64,000 bases of DNA from Cyclaneusma minus (taxonomy: Eukaryota; Ascomycota; Leotiomycetes; Marthamycetales; Marthamycetaceae): NCBI GenBank assembly GCA_037179335.1, contig JAKZHN010000020.1, forward strand, positions 372,001-436,000. The letters are read 5' to 3'. Below are positions 23,564 to 34,914 of the stretch, piece by piece. Position 1 is the first letter of the stretch. Every line of letters starts with the position of its first letter. Both the position numbers and the translations under genes were made by a program. The notes beneath the pieces were generated by a model. The model was not told the DNA's origin. It saw nothing but the letters and a program-made list of their open reading frames with translations, and did no database searches.

Positions 23564-26500
23564 TCAAGCAGCAGTACTCATGTACCTAATCACCATCTGC
23601 CGCTGCTCCTCTTCCAACTTTGTCTTGATAAACTCTCCGACTCGTCCTCCGCTTCGCTGCTCGCCCTCCATAAGCGCCTTGCCAACCCATCGCTGCACAT
23701 CGTCCACCTCCACCCAATCATCCCTGTCTCGTCGCCTACAAGTATTCAGCGCCGTGTAGCCAGCGCCGAAGGCGACATCATCGACATCAGCCTCGACCAC
23801 ATGCTCGCCGCGCGTGTCCTCGACTTTCGGTGGATTGGCCAGAAGATTCAGCAGCATATTGCACGTCAACATCCAACCCTTCGAAGCGTAGCGCTGTGCA
23901 AACATGGTGCTGTCGGTAACTGTCTTAGTCAACGAGATGACGGCCAGCTTCCTGTCGATGGGCTTGGTGAGCGTTGCGGTGGTCGGGAGGATGATGGTCA
24001 GGTAGAGTTTCGTGAAAGCGGTGTTATCGAGCTTGTCAGTTTCCTGGATGAAGAAGTCGGCGCCGAGGGGATCGAAGTTCTTGTTTGCGGGCACAGGAGC
24101 GGCGCGTGCGGAAACAAGATGGTAGAAGAGGGTGACACGGCGCTTGAGCACTTCGGTGGGATTCTGTGATAGGCGGGTGAAGATGATGGAGAGGATGGGG
24201 CTAAAGAACTCATTGTAGACGGCGAGTGGGAAGGATACTACGAGGCAATCGATAATGTCGAAGGCGTAGGGCTCGGATGTCTTGCGGAAGCGGCCGGTGA
24301 GCAGGTCTTGGAAGATCATAAGGATGCGCTGGAGTTGCTCCTTGTTGGAAGCGATGTCGGCGGCGGCGCGTGGGACCATGCTGGTCAGGAGGCGGGAGAG
24401 GGCGGGGATGTTGCCTTTGGTTTCCCAGAGCGAGGCATCGAGGACGGGTGCGATCAACTGTTTGTAGTAGTCTGGCAGAGGTCCAGAAGGACGAGCCTCG
24501 AGGAGAGCAGCAAACAATTGGAATACGTAGGGTTTGAATTCTATAACAATTTAGCTAAAGTAGATGCATTTGAGCAATAGGACTCACCAGTGACATCCTC
24601 AATGAGAATGGCGGCAAAGGGTTCGTAGAGCATCTTTTCCAGTTTGTCGGGGAAGACAGGGGCGGCATATCGGATAAGAGCCCCGAATGCTTCAAAGTGA
24701 TAGTACTGGAAGTTGGGATTGCTTGGGTTCTGCATCATAACCTTGGTGATTTTGATAAGATGCTCCATCACCATATCGGTAAGAGGCACGACGTCTTCGC
24801 GGATAACGATGAGTATTCTCATCGCACACCTGATCAAGAACTCATTCTCCTGGACTTTCTCTGGCGCTCCCGGTCGCTCAATCAATTGGAATAGATATTC
24901 CAAAAGAGGCTTCGCGTATGATCCGATATCGTCCTTACCAAAGACATGTTGGCCAGAGTCGTCGGTGAGGAAAAGTAGTCGCTCAACCGCAATAGCGGTA
25001 TACGTGTAGACCACGTAGTTAGTCGACTGGAGATTCTCGAGCAGAGGTGGGAAAGCGAGCTTCCATTGCTCCTTTGTCAATGTCCGTCGGAACATGTAGA
25101 GGAACTTAATGGCATCGACTTTCAGGATTGGCTCTGTCTTCGCGTCAACCGCGAGATCACTGGAGATGTGTTGTGAGAAGAACTCAACCACGTTTGTCAA
25201 TGGGTTGACTTGAGTAACGCCATAGTTGGCAGTTACCGAACCCCTCGCAGCGATCGACGAGTACAGATAAACAGCGGTGTCCTTGGCCTGCCATTGATCC
25301 TTCGGATTGTCGGCAAAAAGTTTGAGATAACTTTCGACGTAGACTCCAACAATTTGGGTGGTGAATTCAGGAAATTGATCAAGCAATTTCTGCAAGAATT
25401 CAGTGGCCGCCCTTCGCCGAGTGTCGGAATCTGAACCCTCAAGATCTCTTCGGATGTACTCGATAGGCTCGTCCTCAAATTGCTCAACGTCAGACTCCCT
25501 CAAGCTGACGTTTGGCAGTATGACCTTTTCCACAATCTGCTTGAATGTCGCCTCATCGTGGAACTTCTCTGCGTGCGTCTTGTGACCAGCAACAGCCGTC
25601 AGGAATTGTAAGGCCTTGCTAACGAGAATGTCGTACTTGGTCTCTGGTCCCAGCGTGGTGAGCAAAGTCCATACACTCTGGATAAAGTCGCCTAAAAGAG
25701 GGCCAAAAGCATCCTCGTATTTCTGAACGTACAACACCAAAACCTCGCAGATACCCGCCTTCACAGACTCGATTGGGCCGACTTCGGAATCCGTGTCGCT
25801 GTGTAGCAGAAGGTTGTCGTACGTCAGGTATTTGTAGAGGGTGCTGCTGATTTCCTTGAGGTTGTCTTCGAAAATTTCGGGTAAATCCTGGCAGGACAGA
25901 TCGTAGTACAGCTTCATAAGAAGGTCGAGCGTCTCGAAATGCTGAGCAAGAACAGCTTTGTTGTCCTTATTTGCCTCGATCTGTTGATCGGTGTTCTGGA
26001 GTCATGAGGTTAGCGCAATGCTTCCGTTTGTAGCAGAAGGCCGGGACTACCTTCAATAACTGCATGTACGGGCCTCCGAAAATCTTCAGAACATGCAGGA
26101 TCTCAGTAAAGAGATCATCAGAGCGGAAAGCAGGCCTCCACCGGGAACAGATGGAATGTGCGACCTCGAGAACTCCGTTGTTGATCTTCGCATCAGTTGG
26201 GCTCAGTCGGCTGACCAGTTCCGGGAACAGGGTCTCCCATCTTGTGTAGAAATCGACCTGTGCAATTTCGCTGATCGCATCTCCCAAAGCCGCCTGGATC
26301 CTGGGCCCGACACTGATCATAAGACCGACGAGCTCCTGCTTCACAGTATTAACCACTCCAGGGTTCAATCTGTGGTTTCCTTCCTCGTCGGCGTAGTTCT
26401 CCCTGATAAAGTTCTTCAATCGGAGGGCGGCAGCTTGTCGGGTGCCCTCAGGCATGCTAGGGATGGCACAGATCGAGAGGAGAACCAAGGCATATTCGGG

Positions 26501-26602
26501 CTTCTTTTCCTCAGCCTTGAGAGCGAGCTCAGCTTGTTTTGTCTTGGTGGCGTCGAGCGTCGCAGCAAGTATCTCGGAAACGTGCTGTGCTTCTGCCGCC
26601 AT
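23564..26602 (-). CDS. CSE1: Importin-alpha re-exporter CSE1 (exportin-2/CAS)
   Basis: Karyopherin that returns importin-alpha from nucleus to cytoplasm with Ran-GTP. Exons on the complement are 26602-26051, 25995-24588 and 24540-23564, giving 978 aa, the usual length for the family. The N-terminal importin-beta region (ALRLKNFIRENY, residues about 55-75) is followed by HEAT repeats throughout. Diagnostic stretches are DLPEIFEDNL, DEPIEYIRRDLEGSD and RRRAATEFLQKL in the middle, then LKVDAIKFLYMFR, and KGNIPALSRLL in the C-terminal Cse1 domain. The start gives MAAEAQHV. Introns are 55 and 47 nt with standard signals. It lies head to head with TSC2 across 1.6 kb. No odd features are visible, and the assignment is secure from the internal motifs. 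Confidence 0.96.
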
Positions 26603-28192
26603 GGTGAATCTGGTGGAAGTTCCAGGGCGTGTTGAGGGGAAATGGGAGGCCTTGCGAACGCCGATTTTGGCAACGATTGTTTATGTCGGCGTGAAGCTCA
26701 TCAAGCTCCACCAAAATAAAGTATGCGGCTCGTATTTGCATGTGCTTGGGGTGCCTGATACGAAGCGAGGGGAATCGTGCGTGCCTGACGAGGGACGGAA
26801 GGCGCCCAATAGGTGCACAGGCCGCCGCAGCGCAACTGGAGAGCTGGAGCAGCAGCGACATATCAATCTGAGACGATGAGCTTCATCCAGTCGGTTGTGC
26901 TATACATCCTTCTCAGATCAGATACCCAGACATCGTGAAGGGCAGTTGGGAAAGGGTGGTGTATTTCAAGGACCTTTCTCTTTGGCCAGTGAACGATGTT
27001 AATTTGTTCAACTTGTTTTTTTTCAGTATGTATGACCATTTCCATTTTGTTAGGAAGATAGCTGTCTTGCTGGCCGTTCCAAAGCCATGCACTTCCCGAC
27101 ATTTGCTTTGGCTGGTCCGGCTTTTCTAGCCGTGCTAACAGGTGTCTTGCAAGGCCCGGACCGTCCCAACACATGCTGAGCCGTACCGGGCGCGACAGGA
27201 ACGAAACTAATCTCACCTCTGATGTCACAGTGAGACGAGGCTTTCCACCTGATGCAAATTTTGTAGATTGAGACGGCACGCAGGTCGTAAACACCAGACC
27301 TGGACAAAGCTGGCTCATCAATCACTTGACCGTGCAAGCAAGGACCAAGGTCACCGGCGACGCACGTTACACACATCGCGAAGCTTTTTCTCTTCTGGCC
27401 TTGCTGGCTTGGCACCCACGATCCCTGCTTTTTCCAACCAGCCACACCAGCCTTGCAGCAATAATACTATCCCAGGCCGGCCCTGTGCTGCTATCGTCCC
27501 GCTGGACGCCGCTATCCTGCATTTGGCCCGAATGAGAAGCTCCATATCAACAAGCAAGCCGCAAGAGACTGGACACAGACTTGCACCGAACCTTATTTTC
27601 CCATCCGCAGAGCCCCCCATCGCACCATTGCTCCGGTCGACCTCAACCCAAGAAGCCCTCCTTTCATCGCAGATCCGCTTGCTTTGCAGTCAAGATAATG
27701 CTTCTGCCGTCGTTGTAATATTCCCTCTGTCGGCCGAGGGACTGCTCCGCCGCCTTATCGACAACTCACCACTCACCAACAACCCGTCCCGTCCAGCCAC
27801 TCCAGGCTTCTGCCCGCCCAACTTGCAAGACGACTTGATGAGCCTCCGACAGGTCGGCCTTCCCCTGCATCCCATCGCATCTGCCCCGATTCCTGTGCTC
27901 TTGCACCATCACTACACCTTCCCGCCCAACTCTTACCTAACAGGTCCTACGCCGAGCGGTCTATAGGACGAGTATACGGACTTTCACACGCATACAACTT
28001 TCTGTCACTTGCACACACTCTTGCCCGTTCGCACATATTCTCTCGCTTGCACATTTGTTCCCCTTTGCAAGTCATCCCACTCATTTGCACACTTTCTTCC
28101 CCTCCTCCAACACAAACCCAAAAAGAAAACACATCTGACTCGACTTGTCCTTCAGACCCCGAGACCTGAAAGGCGGCATCTGCCACGCTTCC
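26603..28192. other. Divergent intergenic region of CSE1 and TSC2
   Basis: A 1.6-kb region between divergent start codons, so it should contain both promoters. The last 200 bases before TSC2 are rich in C and T, with repeated TTGCACA and TTTGCACA words at about 28010-28110. Open frames such as 27268-27966 are Pro/Ser-rich and unlike known proteins; I treat them as leader sequence. Confidence 0.5.
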
Positions 28193-31100
28193 ATGCCTTC
28201 GTCGAATGGAGAGTCAGGGCAGAACCCGGAGCCCAAGGCTACGGGAGGCATAGTCAGCGTCTTCAAAAACCTGACCAGCAGCAAGTCCACCAAGAGCCCT
28301 CTGGCCCCGCCTGTATCTGCCCCAGCAGTCAGCAATGTTCCGACAGCTGGTCTGGTTCTGCGCAGCAGACTCCAGCAGGGAGCCTTGGACAGTAACACCT
28401 TGGGAAGCGAGCCGGACTATGAGCTGCGGTGTGGAAAACTTGAGCGGGGCCACAGCATTCATGAGCGCATTGCTGCTGCACAAACTCTCAAATGGGCAGT
28501 TGCAGACTATCCCTTGAGTAGTGTGACTGGGGTTTTCTACTATGGAAAGGATCTTATCAATCCGTCACACCCAGTCGAAGCCCGGGTTGCTGGCTTTGAG
28601 CTTCTTACGGCTATTGCGCAGAAGGAGCAATCAACGGACTTCGAGCGGAGACAGTATTTTGACACCCTGACAGCACCCCTTTCTCCGGACGACTTCCATC
28701 TGCAGCTGGCCGCTCTGATAGAGCTCACAAGGCATGGCAAGAATATGCAAGGCTTCCATCACAAAATCTTCCCGCTTTTGACTCGCTGGCTGCACACAAC
28801 TTTCGATGCCACCTTGATGGCACGAAAGCAGTCTCGAGGGAAAAGAGGGGCTCTGGGCGAAGAGACCAATTTAAGCAACATGTTCGCATTCCTCGGCGAT
28901 TCTATTAAATGGAGTTTCAACGTGTCTGCCGAGGAAGAGACTGTCACCCTTATCGATGAAACCAATGCCATTTGCCTAAAGACGACGGTCAAATCCGATA
29001 TTCTGGCGTGTGTTGGCATCCTCGACGCTCTTGTAATTTACGCCTCGATTCCCGACAGCAAACTCGAAGACTGCGTCAAGATGCTTTGTTCAATCCATGT
29101 GCTCGTGCCTGAAGCAAAGGAAAAGGCATGGAAGACGATCAGCAACCTATGCAAATCGCATAATGGGCAGACTTCAATCCGTATACTCCTGAAGATATTG
29201 CGAAAGGCGAACCATCCAACAGCTGCGGTATCTTTACGCGAAGTCCGGGGATCTATTTCGGTGCTAGAAAAGCTTATGCACAAAAACGGCAGGAAGGGAT
29301 ATCCAGTGGTCCCGTTTACCCCACTTATCGATGGCTTGTCTCGCGCTGTCACGCTTCAAAAGCCCAAAGTGGAACGAGATATTCTCAAACTCATTCACAC
29401 AATTCTTGACGACGAGGGAGCTGGCCCCTCCGAGACCGTTATGGAGGAAGACTGGAGTGCCATGTTTGGAGTTGCCAAGCAATGCTCACGGCGAGTTGTT
29501 GAGAGCGAGAATGGCGAACGTAAGGACCGGGATTTTCTCACTTTGTCAAGCAGTGGCAGCAAGGAGAGCGACCCCGATTCTCTGCCGCTGCCCACGGCGC
29601 TCGATCAACTGATTGTGTGCGTTGAATCGCTTCTCTACTCCGAGAAGTTGATATTGATCCAGAAAGATGCCTGCATGTCGTTTCTGGCTTCAGTACACAA
29701 TCGCCTACCCGAGTCTGCAGCAAACCTCGTCGTAGAACACTACATCGAGACCAGGATCTGCTACCCTTCTGAGCCTGCATGGGAGACAAACGTCCGGTTC
29801 ATGTTGGATGCCTTCTTCGATGACGATGCTTGGCCAACGGAACTCCGTCTTCGTGCTCTCCGAGCTGTTACCGATGTCTATGAGGTGCTGCAACTGAAAG
29901 GTGACTCCGGTGAACTAGTGGACTCCGTTTTCCAGCTCGTCTCCAGTATATTGAATAGGATAGATAACGCCAAGGAAGTTACGATTCTCGGAGAACTTGT
30001 GTCCCTCGCGGTATCGGTTGCTGATGAAGGCGATCAGGCGGCCTTTGACTATGTCATTGAACGCTTTCGCGGCAATATTACCAACCACGTCACGCATTCG
30101 CATCTAGCATCACCAAGTACCACCCGGTCAGGTTTCTTTGATCTAAGCCAGAGTATCTCCTCAGTATCTTCTCTCCCTGCCGCCTCGGACTGTTCGCCAC
30201 CTAATGTCGTCATGAAAGGCCTGGTTCAAGTTTTCATGCGTGCAATGGATAAGTCTACATACAAAGCCATGCGTGCTTTCGAGGAGCTCCTTTTCGCCGT
30301 GGGCTCGAACGCCGGCGAGACCGATGCACGCATTACAGCCCTGAAACTTCTGTTCCGTCTTCGGTGTGATTGGGCAAACCGGATCTACTTGACCCCGTAC
30401 ACCGAGTCTGAAGGGCTGGCAGCATCACTTTACCGGACTGCTGAGTCCTTGGCCAAAAAGAAGGCCGAAGATGAAGTTGCGCAGCAGAACCGAGCTTCAC
30501 GAGTGGAAGAGTCGAACGCTGCTCGAATTACTCGGAGTACATCATTTGGACACGTACATCCGAGCAATTTGAGACTCAGTTCTGCCAGACCTGTCAGTGG
30601 TGTGGGTCGTGCATTGCAAAAGCAGAATCAGATGTGGCTTTCTCCTGATCCGGAAGCCCTGCCCGAATTTGTTTCTGACAAGGCGTCCGCTTTTCTTGTA
30701 TCAAGCTTGAGCGATTGCGAGACCCCAAGTGCTTCTGTGTCTCCGCACCGGAAAGAGCTTAACATCAGTGGCTGGGTTGAGGTTGTAAAGGGCTTGTTGC
30801 AGCAGGGCTGTGATTGGCAAGTCTACAGCTACATTTTGGTCCACCTACCATCACAGCTCAGCAACCGAGGTCTGTTTAAAGCGGCCGTTCCCCAGATCAA
30901 GGAACTAAAAGCAATGCTCTGTGAACAAATTCGGGAGGGCACATTCCAGGAACCTCCTGTATCCTCGGGACTACGAAAGGCTGATCTCGCTATCTGTCTG
31001 TTCCAGAGCTTGACAATGATGATCAGCTACCACCAACATTTCACACCGGTGGAAGATGATGATCTAGTTCGAACCTTTGTCCATGGCATTGGTGGCTGGG

Positions 31101-32989
31101 AAAGATCTGCGAAAAGCTGCATCCACGCCTTGTCCATCTGCTGTCACGAAATGCCCAGAGCGATGGGTCGATACTTGGTTCAAGCTCTCCAAAGGATGTC
31201 CCAGATCATTACGCAATCCTATGTCGCAGTGCATATCTTGGAGTTTCTCGCTGGCCTGTCACGATTACCGGGACTGTACGTGAACTTCCGAGAAGATGAA
31301 TATCGCACTGTCCTGGCTATCTGTTTTCGATACCTTCAGTACGTTCGAGATCAGCCTACGAAAGAGGTCAATCACCGACACAGCCAGCAATCGAACCGCC
31401 AAGCTAGCTCTACAGAATTGGTAAAATACGATTCAACCGCAGCCAAAGCTCCAGACGACCTGCCACAATATGTGTACGCTCTGACGTATCACGTTATTAC
31501 GTTCTGGTTCTTGTCCTTGCGCCTCTCTGACAGAGCGGCGCAGGTGAGTTGGATTATCAAGAACCTGGTATCTCTCGACTCGACCGGTAGAGAAAGAATT
31601 GATGAGCAGGCTCAAGTCACGATTGACTTTATGCAGCGCGTCGCATATGCCGATGTAGATGATTCAGCAGCGGACCCTTCATTCACGCCGGAGAACTATG
31701 GCGAAATTCTTAAGAAGAGATGGCTGGTGGGTTTGAGCATTGTCACCATAGAGCAAGCAACTCGGGGCGGATGGGCTCAGATTACCAGGCGACAGCCATC
31801 TGGCACGTCTTGCTACATGATTCAGGAGAGGTTCTCTCGCCCTCCGCCTCATCAAATCTCCAATTACACCGATCCCATGCGTGATGCGAACCATTCAGAA
31901 TCCAACGCTGTCCTCCCGAGTCACTTGCTGCTTCAAATAGCCTCACCCCCTGCTTCCGCCGAAGGCACTCAGCCAATTGCTCTGCCCGATGACGAGATGG
32001 TTCGTCGAGCAATACGAACATTCGATCGCAACTCTACCGTCGACGGCCACAAGGTTGGCGTGATTTATCTTGGCGAGGGCCAAAAGGAAGAAGTGGACAT
32101 TCTCTCGAATGTGATGGGCAGCGACGACTACATGGAATTCTTGACCGGCCTGGGAACACTGACCAAGTTGAAGGGTGCGACATTCAACACACAAGGTCTT
32201 GATCGCGAGTACAACACCGACGGCGAGTACACGTTCTGCTGGCGCGACCGAGTCACCGAGATCGTCTTCCACGTTACGACTCAAATGCCCACGAATCTCG
32301 ATCATGACCCTCAATGTATAGGCAAGAAGCGTCATATAGGCAACGACTTCGTCAACATCATCTTCAACAACTCGGGTCTCCCGTTCCGCTTCGACACATT
32401 CCCCTCTGAGTTCAACTACGTGAACATTGTCATCACGCCCGAATCCCGCGCCTCCTTCGTTGCCACTAGACTTCGTTCAAAAACCTACCAGGACTCCGCC
32501 TACTACCGCGTCCAAGTGATGAGCAAACCCGGCTTTCCGGAGATTTCCCCCGCCGCTGAGACAAAGATCGTCAGTCTCAAAGCGCTGCCTAATTTCATCC
32601 GCCTGCTTGCACTAAACGCCTCGGTGTTCTCGCACGTATGGGCCAACCGCGCGGGCGGCGAGCACATTTCTTCTTGGCGCAACCGTCTCCGCGAAATCGT
32701 ACGTCTGCGCGAGAAATACGGCACTAACAAATCCACCACGGGCAATAACCCAACCTCGCCGCCGAATTCTGCGCAGAGCGCGCACAGCAACAACCAGGAA
32801 CCGACGTCGGCAGCGCCGAGGAACGTGAGAGATAGTCTTACGAATCTGAGACGAGCGAGTGTGGCGATTTTCCCGGGGAATGAGATTGGGAGTCCGAGGA
32901 ATAGTGTGGTGAGCACGGCGGAGACGGAGGTGGGTCTTGGTGGGGAGGCGAGCTTGGTGACGCAGCTTGATTTTTCGGGGTGGGCTTGA
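28193..32989 (+). CDS. TSC2: Tuberin-type Rheb GTPase-activating protein
   Basis: Single-exon gene of 1,598 aa. In other organisms tuberin, with hamartin, switches off the small GTPase Rheb and so restrains TORC1. The N-terminal two thirds is an alpha-helical repeat region with the tuberin-type segments LKWAVADYPLSSVTGVFYYGKD and HVHPSNLRLSSARP. The C-terminal Rap-GAP domain, about residues 1290-1480, contains YMEFLTGLG, GEYTFCWRD and HIGNDFVNIIFN; N1384 in GND is the expected catalytic asparagine thumb. A Ser/Asn-rich tail follows. The upstream in-frame codon at 28145 is TTG, so I take the first ATG, 28193. The minisatellite begins about 600 bp past the stop. Family and catalytic motif are clear; whether hamartin exists elsewhere in this genome cannot be seen. 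Confidence 0.93.
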   Translation: MPSSNGESGQNPEPKATGGIVSVFKNLTSSKSTKSPLAPPVSAPAVSNVPTAGLVLRSRLQQGALDSNTLGSEPDYELRCGKLERGHSIHERIAAAQTLKWAVADYPLSSVTGVFYYGKDLINPSHPVEARVAGFELLTAIAQKEQSTDFERRQYFDTLTAPLSPDDFHLQLAALIELTRHGKNMQGFHHKIFPLLTRWLHTTFDATLMARKQSRGKRGALGEETNLSNMFAFLGDSIKWSFNVSAEEETVTLIDETNAICLKTTVKSDILACVGILDALVIYASIPDSKLEDCVKMLCSIHVLVPEAKEKAWKTISNLCKSHNGQTSIRILLKILRKANHPTAAVSLREVRGSISVLEKLMHKNGRKGYPVVPFTPLIDGLSRAVTLQKPKVERDILKLIHTILDDEGAGPSETVMEEDWSAMFGVAKQCSRRVVESENGERKDRDFLTLSSSGSKESDPDSLPLPTALDQLIVCVESLLYSEKLILIQKDACMSFLASVHNRLPESAANLVVEHYIETRICYPSEPAWETNVRFMLDAFFDDDAWPTELRLRALRAVTDVYEVLQLKGDSGELVDSVFQLVSSILNRIDNAKEVTILGELVSLAVSVADEGDQAAFDYVIERFRGNITNHVTHSHLASPSTTRSGFFDLSQSISSVSSLPAASDCSPPNVVMKGLVQVFMRAMDKSTYKAMRAFEELLFAVGSNAGETDARITALKLLFRLRCDWANRIYLTPYTESEGLAASLYRTAESLAKKKAEDEVAQQNRASRVEESNAARITRSTSFGHVHPSNLRLSSARPVSGVGRALQKQNQMWLSPDPEALPEFVSDKASAFLVSSLSDCETPSASVSPHRKELNISGWVEVVKGLLQQGCDWQVYSYILVHLPSQLSNRGLFKAAVPQIKELKAMLCEQIREGTFQEPPVSSGLRKADLAICLFQSLTMMISYHQHFTPVEDDDLVRTFVHGIGGWERSAKSCIHALSICCHEMPRAMGRYLVQALQRMSQIITQSYVAVHILEFLAGLSRLPGLYVNFREDEYRTVLAICFRYLQYVRDQPTKEVNHRHSQQSNRQASSTELVKYDSTAAKAPDDLPQYVYALTYHVITFWFLSLRLSDRAAQVSWIIKNLVSLDSTGRERIDEQAQVTIDFMQRVAYADVDDSAADPSFTPENYGEILKKRWLVGLSIVTIEQATRGGWAQITRRQPSGTSCYMIQERFSRPPPHQISNYTDPMRDANHSESNAVLPSHLLLQIASPPASAEGTQPIALPDDEMVRRAIRTFDRNSTVDGHKVGVIYLGEGQKEEVDILSNVMGSDDYMEFLTGLGTLTKLKGATFNTQGLDREYNTDGEYTFCWRDRVTEIVFHVTTQMPTNLDHDPQCIGKKRHIGNDFVNIIFNNSGLPFRFDTFPSEFNYVNIVITPESRASFVATRLRSKTYQDSAYYRVQVMSKPGFPEISPAAETKIVSLKALPNFIRLLALNASVFSHVWANRAGGEHISSWRNRLREIVRLREKYGTNKSTTGNNPTSPPNSAQSAHSNNQEPTSAAPRNVRDSLTNLRRASVAIFPGNEIGSPRNSVVSTAETEVGLGGEASLVTQLDFSGWA

Positions 32990-34914
32990 AAGTTGAGAGT
33001 CGAAAAGGAGAACAGTGCGTGGAGGGACTATGGGTCAAGAGATCTTCGGGGAGGGTGAGTAACGAGTGGTGGGAGGAGGGGATGCCTTCGCGGGTGGAAC
33101 GAAATGACTTGACATGAGGAACGGCGTAAACACTGCACGCATTGTTTGTATTTCCTTTAGTGTTTTTCTCTGCTGGATGGAGGTGTTTTATTGGATTGGG
33201 CATATTTCGTACGGTCTGGATGGATGGAAAGCATGGAGGCAACTGGGATATACCAAACACACAAAAGTTCTTGTTTTTCTCTGCTTCTTTGTCAAACTTT
33301 GTTTTTACCATTCGTTTTACAAGTTCTGAAAGAGAAAAAGAAAGGTTTTTCTTCCTGAGAACGTGTGCGGAGTGAAAACAGGGGTTGTGGAGAGGAAGGG
33401 GTGGGCGAGGGTGGCGGAATGATGCAGTCTGTATAGGCGGCTTGTAGATAGTTGCATTTATATGCAACACAAAAAAAGTAGAGTGGTTTTTTTAAGTCGA
33501 AACTTAAAAGCGAGACGTGTGGATTATTGCATTTCATGTTGACGACGATATGGATAGCTGTGAAGCTTTGGAAGAGATGAAGATCCCTCTTCTTTTTGTT
33601 TGCATCAGTGAAGCTGCTCTTAGTGTAAAGCCGGTCGGTGTGAAACTGGTCGAAGTGAAATTTCTCAGTGTGAAGCTGCTCATAGTGTGAAGCTGCTCGC
33701 AGAGTGAAGTTGCTCAACGATTGCTCAGTGTGAAGCTGCTTACAATGTGAAGGTGCTTACATTGTGAAGGTGCTTACAGTGTGAAACTGCTTGGCGTGAA
33801 GCTGCTCACTGTGACTCTGAAGCTGCTCTTTGTGTAAAGCTGCTTGGTATGAAACTGCTCAGTGTGAAATTGCTCAGTATAAAATTGCTCGGTGTGAGGC
33901 TGTTTATAGTGTGAAGGTGCTCTCAGTATGAAGCTGTTCTCCACTTGAAGCTTCAAGCTGCTCACAGATGTGAGTGAAACTGCTCATGGTGTGAAGTTGC
34001 TTAATATAAAGCTGCTTGATGTGAAGGTGCTCGGTTTTACGGTGCTCACAATGTGAAGCTGCTGAGTGTGAAGCTGCTCACAGTTGGAAGTTGCTTTTGC
34101 TTTAATCTTCCTACCCCCTATGCCGCACCTTCACCCGTTCACCCCAGCTTACCCCAGCTTCACCCAGTCCCTCACCCGCAAAAAGGCTTCACTCATTTCA
34201 GCAGCAAACAACCCTCCGCTTCCTCCCGGCTCATCAAGCGAGGTCTCAGAAAACCACTCAAGTATGCATCGGTCGGTCAAACCTGTCCTTCTTTCCTATG
34301 TTCTTTCCCTCAAGCCACGGACTGGCGCCCCCACTGCTCCATGGACGCTGTTCCTGCTGCTGCTTCTCATTGAAGCAAAGCCTCGCCCGCTCCCTCAAAG
34401 GGAGTTGATGGTTTTGTTTCTGCGAGTCGCAATCAGTAGCGACACTTCCTTAGGACGTCAGATGGTTGAGCGAACCCAGAAATGTTGGAATTACTTGAGG
34501 CTAGGTAGTGTGTTTTCTTCTGCTTTTCTTCCGTTTATCTGAGTGGCATGGGTTTTTGGATGCTGGCCACGAGGCAGCCTTGTACAATCTCATGCAGCTC
34601 TGTGGCACAGCAGCTGATGACAGCCAAGTGCTGCCGTGCCTCTACAGTCATCGTCCCGATGGACCTGTTCCCTCACTCTATATCTCAACCAACTCGTTAT
34701 TGCACAGGCTGATTCTCTTTTCAGTAGCCGCTTTGTCTCTGACTTGACTACCTATAAGATATTTCATCTATTTGGAAGAATTGTCGCACTATACAACCTG
34801 CTCTACAACTTAGGTAGGCAGACCTCAGACGAAGACTCTCGCTCTCTTGGCACTCAATTTGGTCAATTTCACTCGCATATGACCCAGATTACCTAGGCAT
34901 ATCTTGTATAGAAC
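32990..34914. other. Interval between TSC2 and the acetyltransferase gene
   Basis: About 1.9 kb. Its centre is the minisatellite at 33606-34093. The rest is TSC2 3' flank and the promoter side of the acetyltransferase gene. Open frames over the minisatellite, on the minus strand, only read its repeat units and are not taken as genes. Confidence 0.6.
33606..34093. repeat. Degenerate minisatellite, about 14-19 bp units
   Basis: Around 25-30 diverged head-to-tail copies of GTGTGAAGCTGCTCACA. Spacing varies from about 14 to 19 bp. Units read for example AGTGTGAAGCTGCTCAT, TGTGAAGGTGCTTACAT and TGTGAAACTGCTTGGC. Array ends are approximate. It is non-coding by my reading. Confidence 0.9.

Noticed and set aside
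27268..27966. 232-codon plus-strand frame upstream of TSC2
   Set aside because: Low-complexity Pro/Ser/Leu text without domain, located where the TSC2 leader and promoter are expected.
33292..33965. Minus-strand frames reading HTEQFHTEQFHT-like repeats
   Set aside because: They only translate the minisatellite units, and their frame is broken by unit-length variation.
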